Assembly: GCA_044220535.1 (NCBI GenBank)
Contig: JBGAQU010000009.1
Span: 1-46,638 of the forward strand
Length of the DNA: 46,638 nt
Origin: JBDHTS01 sp044220535
GTDB taxonomy: Bacteria > Pseudomonadota > Alphaproteobacteria > Micavibrionales > Micavibrionaceae
Direction of reading: 5' to 3'
Position 1 is the first letter of the stretch. Each line of letters begins with the position of its first letter. Positions 23,574 to 32,400 of this stretch are shown piece after piece. A program made the translations under genes and the position numbers. The notes under the pieces are model-generated. The model saw only the letters and a program-made list of their open reading frames with translations, was not told the DNA's origin and did not search any database.

Positions 23574-24722
23574 CTATTGCGAGAGCATAGTTTTGCCCAT
23601 ATTCATCATCGGCCTTTCAATGAACGTATAAGTCAAACCGGCCAAAACCGTAACAATAACAGAAACGACAGGCATCAATGCATCAAACGCCAATTCAGAA
23701 TGCGTTTCGGCGAAGTGAGAGAAAACCAGAGTAAACAAGGTAAAAAGAATCGGCGTATGCAGCAAATAGATGCTGAAACTGATCTCCCCCAGCCATTCCG
23801 ATCCCTTTAATTTCAAAATCCCGAACATCGAATTGCCGAGCGCCACCGGAATAAAAAACACCGACAACAACACCGCCTGCACAAAGCCATAGGCCGTATT
23901 GAAACATGCAATGGTTATCGCCACAGCAAGAATTGCAGCCAACGTCACCGGCACGGATTCGATATGGCGCAACCATGCCGGATTACGATGACGCAGCTTG
24001 GCCGCGATACCGCCCATCATAAAAAACACAAAAAACAGGCTGCTGAAACCGAACGCATTTTGCGGATAAATCGCCCCGGCTATTACAACGACCATTAAAA
24101 TGCCGCTTGTAATCGACCACCGCAGCAGCACCGCTATCAACGGCAGCAACAAATAAAACAGCCATTCATATTGCAACGTCCATTGCACGCCCATCACAAC
24201 CATCTCGCGCGCAGGAATGCCATTTACATCCGTCCTGCCAAAAACCATCCAGCCCGCAAAGCTGGAAAGCCACTGTCCGATATCGCCATACACGCCCCAA
24301 TGGCGGACAATGATCGTCAGCAGGAAGACAAGCGCGACGAACAGCAGATAAACCGGATAAATGCGGAATACGCGTGAAATATACAGGCCGCGCCAGTCCA
24401 CCTGCCCCGCCTTCTCCAACAGTCTGAATATAAAAAGATAACCGGTCACCATGAAAAACAGCGCAACGCCGATCTCACCCAGCATCCTCATCCCGTGCTG
24501 CGGCGCGTACCCCCAATGGCCTTCCAGATTGAACAGCCGCGTCGTCGCGAAATGCATGGCGAATACCAGCAGGGCCAGATACCCGCGCAGCCCGTCAATA
24601 TGCCCCAGCCGCGCCTCTGTGCCATAAGGATGATCCAAAGGCCGGAACCTGCAAGCAACGACGCCCACCAGATAACAGGCCGCAAGGCTGAGAAGCGTAA
24701 AAAAATATATGGCCACAATCAT
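23574..24722 (-). CDS. acyltransferase family 3 membrane protein (OafA-like)
   Basis: Family 3 acyltransferases move acetyl or other acyl groups onto polysaccharides or lipids from the inner membrane. The 382-residue protein has about ten membrane helices. The family start is LGHIDGLRGYLALLVFAMHF (about 40-59), containing the D-G-LRG pattern and the His believed to be catalytic. It is followed by GEIGVALFFMVTGYLFIFRLL (about 82-102) and a C-terminal LLHTPILFT / FIERPM region. The target is probably a surface glycan, which is an inference. Confidence 0.85.
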   Translation of the reverse strand: MIVAIYFFTLLSLAACYLVGVVACRFRPLDHPYGTEARLGHIDGLRGYLALLVFAMHFATTRLFNLEGHWGYAPQHGMRMLGEIGVALFFMVTGYLFIFRLLEKAGQVDWRGLYISRVFRIYPVYLLFVALVFLLTIIVRHWGVYGDIGQWLSSFAGWMVFGRTDVNGIPAREMVVMGVQWTLQYEWLFYLLLPLIAVLLRWSITSGILMVVVIAGAIYPQNAFGFSSLFFVFFMMGGIAAKLRHRNPAWLRHIESVPVTLAAILAVAITIACFNTAYGFVQAVLLSVFFIPVALGNSMFGILKLKGSEWLGEISFSIYLLHTPILFTLFTLVFSHFAETHSELAFDALMPVVSVIVTVLAGLTYTFIERPMMNMGKTMLSQ

Positions 24723-24792
24723 TATCCCCCGGTGACACGCTTTTTAGGATACGTGAGTTGGGAAGGTTGGAGTAGCCAAATCAACCCAAATC

Positions 24793-24820
24793 TTGACATA
24801 AATAAAAAACGTGATAATTT
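24793..24820 (+). promoter_or_regulatory. promoter of the 126-residue membrane protein
   Basis: TTGACA (24793-24798), 16-base spacer, TAATTT (24815-24820). The ATG is at 24877 after an AGAGGA Shine-Dalgarno, leaving a leader of about 50 bases. Confidence 0.5.
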
Positions 24821-24876
24821 GACAAAATCTGTAAAATTTTGCGTCCGAAGCCGTCTTTTATAAGAGGATTTACACA

Positions 24877-25257
24877 ATGACCATAAGACAAAAACTGAAT
24901 GAACGTTTTGAAGCATTCGCAGCCAGTCCTTACTCGATGACCGTTCTCGGCGCCTTGGCTGCAGGAATAACGGTATGGAGCGCAGGCACGGACGATCTAT
25001 TTCAAAAAAGCATTATGGAGGATGCAAACAGGAAATTTTGCGTGTCTCAAAATACAGATGCTGTCGAAACCTGCATATCACAGAGGACTGACACGCAATA
25101 TCAGGAATGGCGGAAAGACCAGTCAGCTGTTGCTGGAAAAGTTGCCGGGCTTGTCTTTTTCTTGGGTCTGGCATGCACGGCATTAGGTCTCGACCAGCGG
25201 GATCGTGCACAAGAAAACAGAAACCAGATAGCGCGCCTGGGGAAACCCGCCCCCTGA
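24877..25257 (+). CDS. small membrane protein, hypothetical
   Basis: A 126-residue protein with two hydrophobic stretches (about 20-36 and 87-105) separated by a polar loop that carries two cysteines (about residues 55 and 66), possibly paired in the periplasm. The tail is basic and polar. It has no recognised family. The start is supported by a Shine-Dalgarno and an upstream promoter. It precedes erpA; a weak hairpin with a T-run (about 25247-25275) separates them. Confidence 0.6.
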   Translation: MTIRQKLNERFEAFAASPYSMTVLGALAAGITVWSAGTDDLFQKSIMEDANRKFCVSQNTDAVETCISQRTDTQYQEWRKDQSAVAGKVAGLVFFLGLACTALGLDQRDRAQENRNQIARLGKPAP

Positions 25258-25288
25258 CCGGGCCTTCTTTTTTTTAAGTTAGATACGC

Positions 25289-25294
25289 TATATT
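25289..25294 (+). promoter_or_regulatory. -10 box of erpA, leaderless geometry
   Basis: TATATT ends only 6 bases before the erpA ATG at 25301, so the transcript would start at or next to the ATG. No Shine-Dalgarno is visible. The -35 is not recognisable. Confidence 0.4.
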
Positions 25295-25300
25295 GATTGT

Positions 25301-25633
25301 ATGAGCAAACAAGACACGATCACCCTGACCGACAGCCTCGCAAACCGCGTGCGGGAACTGCAGAAGGGCGATTCCGGCCTGATGCTGCGCGTTCTGGTCA
25401 ATGGCGGCGGATGTCAGGGGTTCGAGTATAAATTCGATTTCGCCACAAAGATTGATGACGACGACGTTGTGTTTGAAAAAAATGGCATCAAGGTCCTGAT
25501 CGATGCCGACTCCCTGCCCTTGCTCGAAGGCTCAACCATCGATTTTATCGACGATCTGGCCGGTTCATCCTTCAAAATCATCAACCCCAACGCCAAATCC
25601 ACCTGTGGCTGCGGCACATCGTTTGCGATATAA
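25301..25633 (+). CDS. erpA: iron-sulfur cluster insertion protein, A-type carrier
   Basis: A-type carriers receive Fe-S clusters from the scaffold and pass them to target enzymes. The 110-residue protein has the three signature cysteines: GGGCQGFEY (Cys 38) and STCGCGTSF (Cys 102 and 104), and normal length. Its position between xthA and dgt is the usual one for the ErpA member in alphaproteobacteria, so erpA is preferred over iscA. Translation may start without a leader. Confidence 0.9.
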   Translation: MSKQDTITLTDSLANRVRELQKGDSGLMLRVLVNGGGCQGFEYKFDFATKIDDDDVVFEKNGIKVLIDADSLPLLEGSTIDFIDDLAGSSFKIINPNAKSTCGCGTSFAI

Positions 25634-25635
25634 AA

Positions 25636-25665
25636 TTGACATAAGTTTTTTTAATTTGCTATAAG
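25636..25665 (+). promoter_or_regulatory. promoter of the 292-residue hypothetical, leaderless geometry
   Basis: TTGACA (25636-25641) is followed by TATAAG at 25660-25665, spacer 18. The ATG at 25672 lies just 6 bases beyond the -10, so the mRNA would begin at the start codon. There is no Shine-Dalgarno. Confidence 0.55.
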
Positions 25666-25671
25666 CCATTT

Positions 25672-26550
25672 ATGCGAAACGACCCATCTCTAACGACAAT
25701 TTTTGATCAGTTCGGACGGAACAATTGTTTCTCTTTTGAACCTCTTGAAAGCGCTTTTGGCGCTTTACGCCTTCCCATGCCAGAGCCACAAAGCATGGCC
25801 GAAATCAGCTGGGGCCAAATGGTGCCGCTTGAGGACTATGGATGTGTCCTACGTTTGGAATGGCATTATAAAAACATTCGCACCTTCGTGCCTTATGCGG
25901 TAACGCCACTTGTGCAAATTCGCAGCAGAACCAATCGCGGTGGATATAAAGATATCGAACTTGTGCCCGGCTTCGATAACATTGGAGTCAGCGAAGAAGA
26001 TCATAAAAAATTGAATGGTTTATTTTTTTACACGACATATTGTGAATTTACTGCGGATGCTGAGAATGACTGCGCCTATTTCGGCCCATCAAACGAAAAA
26101 TTTCCGAACGGCCTGCCCGTTATGATTGACCGCACCGATGCGCGCGGTACATCTACTGTTGAAATCAATAATTACAATCGCTCATTTCTACGCTCACGCC
26201 TTGGTAATCTATGGAGCCATCGGTACGGCGACCTGGCAACGGCCGATCTTTACCGGCGCGTTCAGATTGAACGGTATAGCGATCTGATCGGTTTGGGCCG
26301 CGGCCTGCTTACTGCATCTGATGATGAAAAAGATAGCCAAGCCACGGTGTTCTGGAACGCGATGTACGCAGCAACGCAAGCGAAAGACCGCTACGGAAAG
26401 ACGATACTTGGCAAAGCCTGGACCAAGGCACAAACACCACGTATGTATCAGAATCAGGAAGAAAAACTCGGCAATGTACGCAACGCTTCCCAAAATTATG
26501 CCCTTCAATTACGCGCAGATCCATTCCATGCAGCCATATTAAAAGCTTAA
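25672..26550 (+). CDS. hypothetical protein, 292 residues
   Basis: A soluble protein of unrecognised family, without signal peptide or membrane helix. The N-terminal half is beta-like and aromatic (WGQMVPLEDYGCVLRLEWHY, about 43-62), and the middle has VIDRTDARGTSTVEINNYN-like spacing around 152-170. The C-terminal third is helical (TVFWNAMYAATQAKDRYGKT). It sits between erpA and xthA, which are usually adjacent, and appears inserted. The promoter is strong and leaderless in form. Confidence 0.6.
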   Translation: MRNDPSLTTIFDQFGRNNCFSFEPLESAFGALRLPMPEPQSMAEISWGQMVPLEDYGCVLRLEWHYKNIRTFVPYAVTPLVQIRSRTNRGGYKDIELVPGFDNIGVSEEDHKKLNGLFFYTTYCEFTADAENDCAYFGPSNEKFPNGLPVMIDRTDARGTSTVEINNYNRSFLRSRLGNLWSHRYGDLATADLYRRVQIERYSDLIGLGRGLLTASDDEKDSQATVFWNAMYAATQAKDRYGKTILGKAWTKAQTPRMYQNQEEKLGNVRNASQNYALQLRADPFHAAILKA

Positions 26551-26560
26551 GAGCGATCAT

Positions 26561-26588
26561 TTGACATTCAATCCGCATGCCGTATCCT
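26561..26588 (+). promoter_or_regulatory. promoter of xthA, leaderless geometry
   Basis: TTGACA (26561-26566), 16-base spacer, TATCCT (26583-26588), with the ATG 6 bases later at 26595. This supports 26595 rather than the in-frame ATG at 26577 as start. Confidence 0.5.
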
Positions 26589-26594
26589 TCCACC

Positions 26595-27359
26595 ATGAAA
26601 ATCACCACATGGAATGTGAATTCAATCAAGGCTCGACTGGACCACGCGACACGCTGGGTCGGAGAACAACAGCCCGATGTGCTGATGCTGCAGGAATTGA
26701 AAGGCCTGGAATTCCCGCTGGATGCTTTTAAGATGCTAAACTACGAAATCGAATTCCTGGGCCAGAAGGCCTATAACGGCGTCGCCATCCTGTCGAAACA
26801 CCCGATCCGCCTGGTCCGTGCAGGCCTGCCCGGCGATGATTCCGATGAACAGGCACGATTTATCGATGCCGAAATCAACGGCATCCGTTTCCTCAACATC
26901 TACGCCCCCAACGGCAACCCGGTCGACAGCGAGAAGTTTCCGTACAAGCTGGGCTGGCTCAAACGGCTTTGCTCCTATGCCGCGGACTTGCGCGCGCAGG
27001 ATGTGCCCTTCGTCATTGGCGGGGATTTCAATATTATCCCCGAAGATATCGATTGCTATGATCCCGCCGCCTGGGCGGGCGACGCGCTGTTTCGTCCCGA
27101 ATCCCGCCAGATCTTCCGCGTTCTATCCAATATGGGCCTGACCGATGCGCTGCGCGTTTTCAATAAGGGTCGCGGTGTTTACACATTCTGGGATTATTTC
27201 CAGGGATCGTGGCAAAACAACAAGGGCATCCGCATCGACCATTTCCTGGTCTCCCCTGGCATCGCCGACCGCCTGGCCGGCTGCGCGGTGGACGCCGATC
27301 CCAGGTCCTGGGACAAGGCATCGGACCATACGCCCGTGGTTATGACTTTGCGTGACTAA
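26595..27359 (+). CDS. xthA: exodeoxyribonuclease III
   Basis: XthA is the AP endonuclease and 3' exonuclease of base excision repair. The 254-residue protein has the family landmarks WNVNSIKAR (6-14), LQELKG with the metal-binding Glu 34, NIYAPNG, GGDFNIIP and the C-terminal SDHTPVV with the catalytic His. The start at 26595 gives the usual MKI-x-WNVNS N-terminus. It is normally next to erpA and dgt in alphaproteobacteria. Confidence 0.95.
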   Translation: MKITTWNVNSIKARLDHATRWVGEQQPDVLMLQELKGLEFPLDAFKMLNYEIEFLGQKAYNGVAILSKHPIRLVRAGLPGDDSDEQARFIDAEINGIRFLNIYAPNGNPVDSEKFPYKLGWLKRLCSYAADLRAQDVPFVIGGDFNIIPEDIDCYDPAAWAGDALFRPESRQIFRVLSNMGLTDALRVFNKGRGVYTFWDYFQGSWQNNKGIRIDHFLVSPGIADRLAGCAVDADPRSWDKASDHTPVVMTLRD

Positions 27360-27458
27360 AATACAGCTTTACTGGTGATTTAAGCTGCCGGACGTGGTAA
27401 AAAGAGAATCATTGCAGGCATGCCGCCTGTGCCACAAATTCATTCCGGATCAAATGCC

Positions 27459-28391
27459 ATGAAACGCGCGCCCAGACCATCCACCTTCGTGAAACTGACC
27501 CTGACGGCGGCCACCCTCGCCATTCTGGTCTCCTGCGCCACCGCATCCTCGCCGGCGCCGACCCTGCGCACGACAGCTGCCAGATACATGGCCGCTCGCG
27601 CATCAATGACCGAATCCCATATACAGGCCGGTGAATTCACCATCATGGCCTTTGAAAAGGTTCATGCCAAAGGCAAGCCGGCCACGCTCTACATCGAAGA
27701 CGACGGCGCCCTGTCCTTTGAAAACGACCTGACCATCTGGGGCGACCCGACGCCTTCGAACCCGTTCGCTCTGGGCATGGCGGCCGACGATTCATCGCCC
27801 AACGTGATCTGGCTGGCCCGTCCGTGCCAATACACCGGCGCAACCGGTGCACGCCGCTGCACCGATGCATTGTATAAATCGCACCGCTTCTCTCCGCAGG
27901 TTATCGATTCGATGAGCGCGGCTCTGGACAATCTGAAAAACAGATACGACATCCCGTCCTTTAAGCTTGTCGGCATTGGCGGCGGCGCTGCGGTTGCCAT
28001 CGAACTGGCCGCTGTGCGCAAGGATGTGACCTTCCTGAAAACCGTCGGCGGCGTGCTGGATACGAATGTCATGGCGGAAGACATGAAATGGAGCCCGTAT
28101 CAGGGTTCCCTGAACCCACTGGACGCCGCGCCGAAAGTCGCCCATATCCCGCAGGAACATTCGGTCGGTGCATGGGATCTGAAGAAAACCCTGAAGATGA
28201 TCAATAACTTCAAGGCTGCGCAAGGAAACCCGTCCAACGTGACCACAGGCCCGGCCTATCCCAATGTGATGGCCCCTTCGGCCAGCGATATGTCGATGGG
28301 CGATATGTCCAAGGCCGACATGTCCAGCAGCAACCCATCCATGGGCAAAGGCGAAGCCGCCGACCAGGCGCCGATGCCACTGCAACAGTAA
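27459..28391 (+). CDS. lipoprotein, alpha/beta-hydrolase-like pseudoenzyme
   Basis: A 310-residue lipoprotein. The signal peptide ends in a lipobox LVSC (Cys 26). The fold resembles that of the next gene's product: YIEDDGALSF, NVIWLARPCQY, a long helix (VIDSMSAALDNLKNRY), then the nucleophile-elbow equivalent. Here the elbow reads VGIGGG (171-176), so the Ser of G-x-S-G-G is Gly 174. The Asp position is kept (VGAWD, Asp 240) but the C-terminal His region is replaced by a Met/Ser/Asp-rich, low-complexity tail ending in Gln. The protein is therefore unlikely to be a serine hydrolase and may bind a ligand or partner. The ATG at 27459 was chosen for the signal peptide; an earlier in-frame start lies 39 bases upstream. 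Confidence 0.75.
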   Translation: MKRAPRPSTFVKLTLTAATLAILVSCATASSPAPTLRTTAARYMAARASMTESHIQAGEFTIMAFEKVHAKGKPATLYIEDDGALSFENDLTIWGDPTPSNPFALGMAADDSSPNVIWLARPCQYTGATGARRCTDALYKSHRFSPQVIDSMSAALDNLKNRYDIPSFKLVGIGGGAAVAIELAAVRKDVTFLKTVGGVLDTNVMAEDMKWSPYQGSLNPLDAAPKVAHIPQEHSVGAWDLKKTLKMINNFKAAQGNPSNVTTGPAYPNVMAPSASDMSMGDMSKADMSSSNPSMGKGEAADQAPMPLQQ

Positions 28392-28417
28392 TCTTCTTGG
28401 CTATGCGTTCTTTATTC

Positions 28418-28448
28418 ATTCGCCCTCCCGCCCCGCCGGAGGGCGAAT
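28418..28448. repeat. hairpin between the paired lipoprotein genes
   Basis: Perfect 11-base arms (28418-28428 and 28438-28448) flank a 9-base C-rich loop. The right arm contains GGAGGG, which lies 10 bases before the TTG at 28454 and can serve as its Shine-Dalgarno. The stem could therefore hide the ribosome site of the second gene. Confidence 0.6.
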
Positions 28449-28453
28449 GTGTT

Positions 28454-29308
28454 TTGAAGCGCCTGCGCTGCGGCGCGCTTCTGCTTGGCGTATGCATGAT
28501 GACGGCCCTGCCCGGCTGCGCCGGTCTTCCGCCGGCTTCCCGCGCCGGGCTGGCGCAGGAGATTGCCTCGGCATCCGGCATGAGGCCGGAAATCGTAACG
28601 GCATCCCCGTTTGAACTGACTGCCTATACCCGCATCGGCAAACCCGGCCAGAACGCAGACATTTATATAGAAGGCGACGGCCAGGCCTGGTTGGGCCGCA
28701 CGACGCCTTCGCTCGATCCAACCCCCACCGATCCCGTCGCTTTGCGCCTGGCGGCACAGGATCCTGCCGTGAACGTCATATGGCTGGCGCGGCCCTGCCA
28801 GTATACAAAAATGGCGGCGGGGTTCGATTCCTGCCCGCAATCCTACTGGACGGACGGGCGCCTGGCGCCGGAAGTAGTGACCGCGATGAACACCGCCATC
28901 GATACGCTGAAAACCCGCTATCGGCTTGACCGCCTGAATCTGGTCGGGTTTTCGGGCGGCGGCGGCGCGGCCGTATTGCTCGCCGCAAGGCGGAACGACG
29001 TGGCCAGCCTGCGCACCGTCGCAGGCAACGTTAACCACGCTTTGTTCAGCCAGATTCATAACGTCAGTCCCATGACCGCTTCGCTGGATCCACATGATTC
29101 GGCAGCCCTGCTCCACGATCTGCCGCAGATCCATTTCGTCGGCATGGACGATAAAATCGTGCCGCCCGCCTTGGCTCAAAGCCTGATCGAAGCGGAAAAC
29201 CAGCCCAGCTGCGCCAGCATCCGGCGCGTCGAACACATCCGGCACGACAACAGCTGGGCCGATGTCTGGCCCTCTTTGCTGGATGAACCCTATATCTGCG
29301 GGCGTTGA
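28454..29308 (+). CDS. lipoprotein with alpha/beta-hydrolase fold
   Basis: A 284-residue lipoprotein, paralogous to the previous gene (shared NVIWLARPCQYT, YIE-DG, LxPEV..AMxxAIDxLKxRY). The lipobox is LPGC (Cys 22). The putative triad is complete: Ser 167 in GFSGG, Asp 233 in GMDDKIVP and His 264 in HIRHDNSW. It is therefore probably an active lipase/esterase- or peptidase-like serine hydrolase held in the inner or outer membrane. The TTG at 28454 was chosen because of its Shine-Dalgarno and signal peptide; an ATG at 28403 would add a non-signal extension. The substrate is unknown. Confidence 0.78.
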   Translation: MKRLRCGALLLGVCMMTALPGCAGLPPASRAGLAQEIASASGMRPEIVTASPFELTAYTRIGKPGQNADIYIEGDGQAWLGRTTPSLDPTPTDPVALRLAAQDPAVNVIWLARPCQYTKMAAGFDSCPQSYWTDGRLAPEVVTAMNTAIDTLKTRYRLDRLNLVGFSGGGGAAVLLAARRNDVASLRTVAGNVNHALFSQIHNVSPMTASLDPHDSAALLHDLPQIHFVGMDDKIVPPALAQSLIEAENQPSCASIRRVEHIRHDNSWADVWPSLLDEPYICGR

Positions 29309-29332
29309 TAGCGCCGCAAGCATAAAAAAATG

Positions 29333-29391
29333 AACGCGAAGATCCGAAGGCCCGAAGTTTATTTTTCTTCGGGCCTTCGGATCTTCGCGTT
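29333..29391. terminator. perfect 25-bp hairpin after the lipoprotein pair
   Basis: Arms 29333-29357 and 29367-29391 are exact complements around a 9-base T-rich loop. It is unusually long for a terminator. It separates the plus-strand lipoproteins from the minus-strand autotransporter and is flanked by A- and T-runs on both sides, consistent with bidirectional termination. Confidence 0.7.
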
Positions 29392-29427
29392 AAAACCCTT
29401 TTTACCTGTGGCGCTATATCAATGCCC

Positions 29428-29459
29428 AAAAAAGAAAGCCCCCTTTGCAGGGGGCTTTC
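29428..29459 (-). terminator. rho-independent terminator of the autotransporter
   Basis: Arms GAAAGCCCCC (29434-29443) and GGGGGCTTTC (29450-29459) form a 10-bp stem with a 6-base loop. On the minus strand six T residues follow (29428-29433). It lies 26 bases beyond the autotransporter stop. Confidence 0.85.
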
Positions 29460-29484
29460 GGTATTGAGGGGCCTTGCAGTTTGC

Positions 29485-32400
29485 TTAGAACTTGTAAGCA
29501 GCGCGCAGGATACCGTTGTGGGCGTCGTAGTCCGACTTGAACTGGTAGTCGTACTGAGCGGTGAAGTCCCAGTTGTTGACGGTCATGTATTTCACAGCCG
29601 CGCCAACATTGAACTGGCTTTGTTCAGGGTTGAGGCCGTCTGTTGTGAAGGCCGCGCCGCCGCCTGTGAAGGACGAAGTGGTGGAGACGTCATCACCGAT
29701 CACGTCATAACGGTAACCCGCGTTGACGCTTGGCTTCAGGAAGGAGCCATCAGCATTCTGGAAGGTCCAGCCTGCATCGATGCCAACACCGAGATCCAGC
29801 CTGTTCACGCTGTCCTGATCGACGTTCAGGTTAGCCGTGCCAGCACCGGTTTCGGTGAAGTCTTCCGCGTTGTAGTACATGTAGTCAGCCATAACGGACG
29901 GGGTCAGAACCAGACCGCCTTCCATGGCGTAGGGACGACCCAGTTCGGCGCGAGCGGCAAACTGGTGAGCGTTGAAGTCGCCTTCAGCGGTTACACCGGC
30001 AAGACCACCCACATTGTGACGCGTGGTGTTGTTGTCGTTGAACGCATAGGCAGCCATACCGCTCAGGTACAGATCATTTTTCAGGTCCATATCGCCATAA
30101 GCGGTGATCTGGTAGCTGTTGATGTCTGTTTTGGTGTTGTTGGCGTTGTCGGAGAGTCAACGTCGGTGTTGGCATAGCCTTTCAGAGCCGCACCAAGATG
30201 GCCTGTGCTGTCCATGGTTTCAGCATCGCCACCAAGGGCCACGCCACCGGTTCTGGAGTCGTAACCATCGACGCCGTCATGCTTGTCCTGGTTGGCGCTT
30301 TGGCCGAACACCTGACCCCATGTATGGGAACCAGCTGGCATGCTGCCTGCCGCCATACCGGACTGGCTGCCTTTCAGCGAAGCCAGACGGGTGGACGCGA
30401 CACCGAACACGTTGGTGGTGACATCCATCGCTGCGACAACGTTGCCGCCGTCAACCGTCGGGCTGGCTGCTTCAGCGATTTCCTGGGCATGCGTTGTGTT
30501 TGCAGTGCCAAGGTTGTTGCGGATGGTCTGCAGGTTGCCGGTTGCGCCGGTGAAGGCCATCAGGCTGTTTGCAGTGCCGCCGCCGATTGTATCGTCACCG
30601 GTAAACACTGCGTTGGCATCGCGGTAAGCGACTTTAACTTTCAGTGCTGTGGCGGTCGACGTGTCGTCTGCCAGGTGGATCAGGCCCGAGTCAACCAGAA
30701 CGATACGGCCATCACCCATAGCTGTGGTGATGTTGGTACCGCCGCCAGTGGTCAGAACGGTAACGGTCGCGCCGTTGGCAAGCAGGTTGCCGGCGTTGGC
30801 CGTCTTCACGTTCAAGACGCTGCCTGCAGCAAAGGTAACCGTTGCAGCACTGCCGTCAACCACGGTGGTCGCATCCGGATCAAAGTCGCTGCTTCCGGCG
30901 AAGGACAGGGTGTTAACCCGGCCGTTGGCGCCGATCGTCGCGGCTGTCGTACCCAGGATGATCTGGTTGGCCGTGGAAACGGTCGTATCAGCAGCCGTAC
31001 CAACCGTCAGCGTGTTGGCGGTGGAGGTCAGCGTCAGGGTTTTGGTGGTTCCGCTCAGGATCGATGACAGGGAACCGTCAACCGACAGCGTATCGTTGGC
31101 TGTCATGGTAACGCTGTTCGCGCCGGTGACTGCCACTTTGCCGTTGATGTCCAGGTTACCGTCAGCCGTTGTCAGGGCGACCGTGTTGCTGGTCGAGTCG
31201 ACATTCAGCGTACCGTCGATCAGGACGCCCAGGCCGGCGTTGGTGCCGGTGACAGACGCGTTTTTGCTGATGTTACCGGTTGCGGCTGCCTTGACAGTAA
31301 AGGAGTTCACTGTGTTGGTCGTCGTGCCGATCGCGCTGCCGAAGGTGGTTGCGCTGGTGGCTACGCCATCACCGACGACGATCGCGCCGCGGCCTGCGCC
31401 GCCGTTACCGTCGATGGTGCCGGAAACCGTGCCGTTGGAAGCCAGCAGGTTCAACGTGCTGCCTGCGCCAATCGTGGTCGCATCAACGAACAGATTGCCA
31501 TGGGTGTTTACAACGTTCGTGCTACCCGTGCCGATTGTAAGGGCCGCCAGGGATTTGCTGGTGCTTTGACCGACATTTCCGCTGAAGTTGATGATACCCG
31601 TACCTGCGGTGACTGTTACCGTACCAGCAGCATCCGTATCTGTTGCGATATCGTTAGCAACAGTGATGGTGCGTGAGCCCGGGGTCAGAGCAAGAGTACC
31701 GCCGTTTTCAAGAGTGATGTTGCTTGCCGCTACAGTGGCGTTGGCACCGAAGGTGTTGGCGTCAATCGTCAGTGTTTTGGTCGTGGCAACCGTAATGGCC
31801 GTCAATACGGTGGAGTTACCGATGTTACCGACAACCGTGGTGTTCACGTCAGCATCAAGGGTACCTGCACCATTGATGTTGGCGGTGTAGGTCGGCGTAC
31901 CGGCAGCGGAGTTCAAGGTTGAACCGGCAGCCAGAGTGATGTCGGTTGCGTTGATCGAGTTGGCGATCAATTTCGTGCCGCCTTGTACCGTTACAGTATC
32001 AAGAGCGTTGGCGCCCGTGCCCGTCGCGGTTGCGAAGGTAACGGATTTGCCTGCGCCGCCAGCAACAACCACGTTGGTTGTATCGGTCGCGCCTGCGGCT
32101 TTGATGGAACCGGTGATAACGGTGTTACCGCCCGTTGCATCGAATGTGACCGTGCTGGTGTCTGTGCCGGCGTTGTTACCAAGAGTGATTGCCGTACCGG
32201 CCGTCACGTTTTTCGTGAAGGTCGCGGAGGAGTTCGACGTACCGTTGCTGACCGTGATGGTGTTGACGCTGGTTGCACCGATAATGCCGGTAAAGCTTAC
32301 ACCGGCAGCGTTGGCAACAACGATCGTGCCTTCGTTGGTGGCTGCGCCGCCATTGATGGCGCCTGCGACCGTCTGAGCGGATGTACCGTCAAGCGTAAGG

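Noticed and set aside
28412..29323. 303-residue frame antisense to the second lipoprotein
   Set aside because: The plus strand encodes a lipobox, a hydrolase elbow and conserved paralogy; the antisense has none.
30198..31569. Long open frames antisense to the autotransporter passenger
   Set aside because: Repetitive Thr/Ala codons in the passenger produce open antisense frames; low complexity and no start signals.
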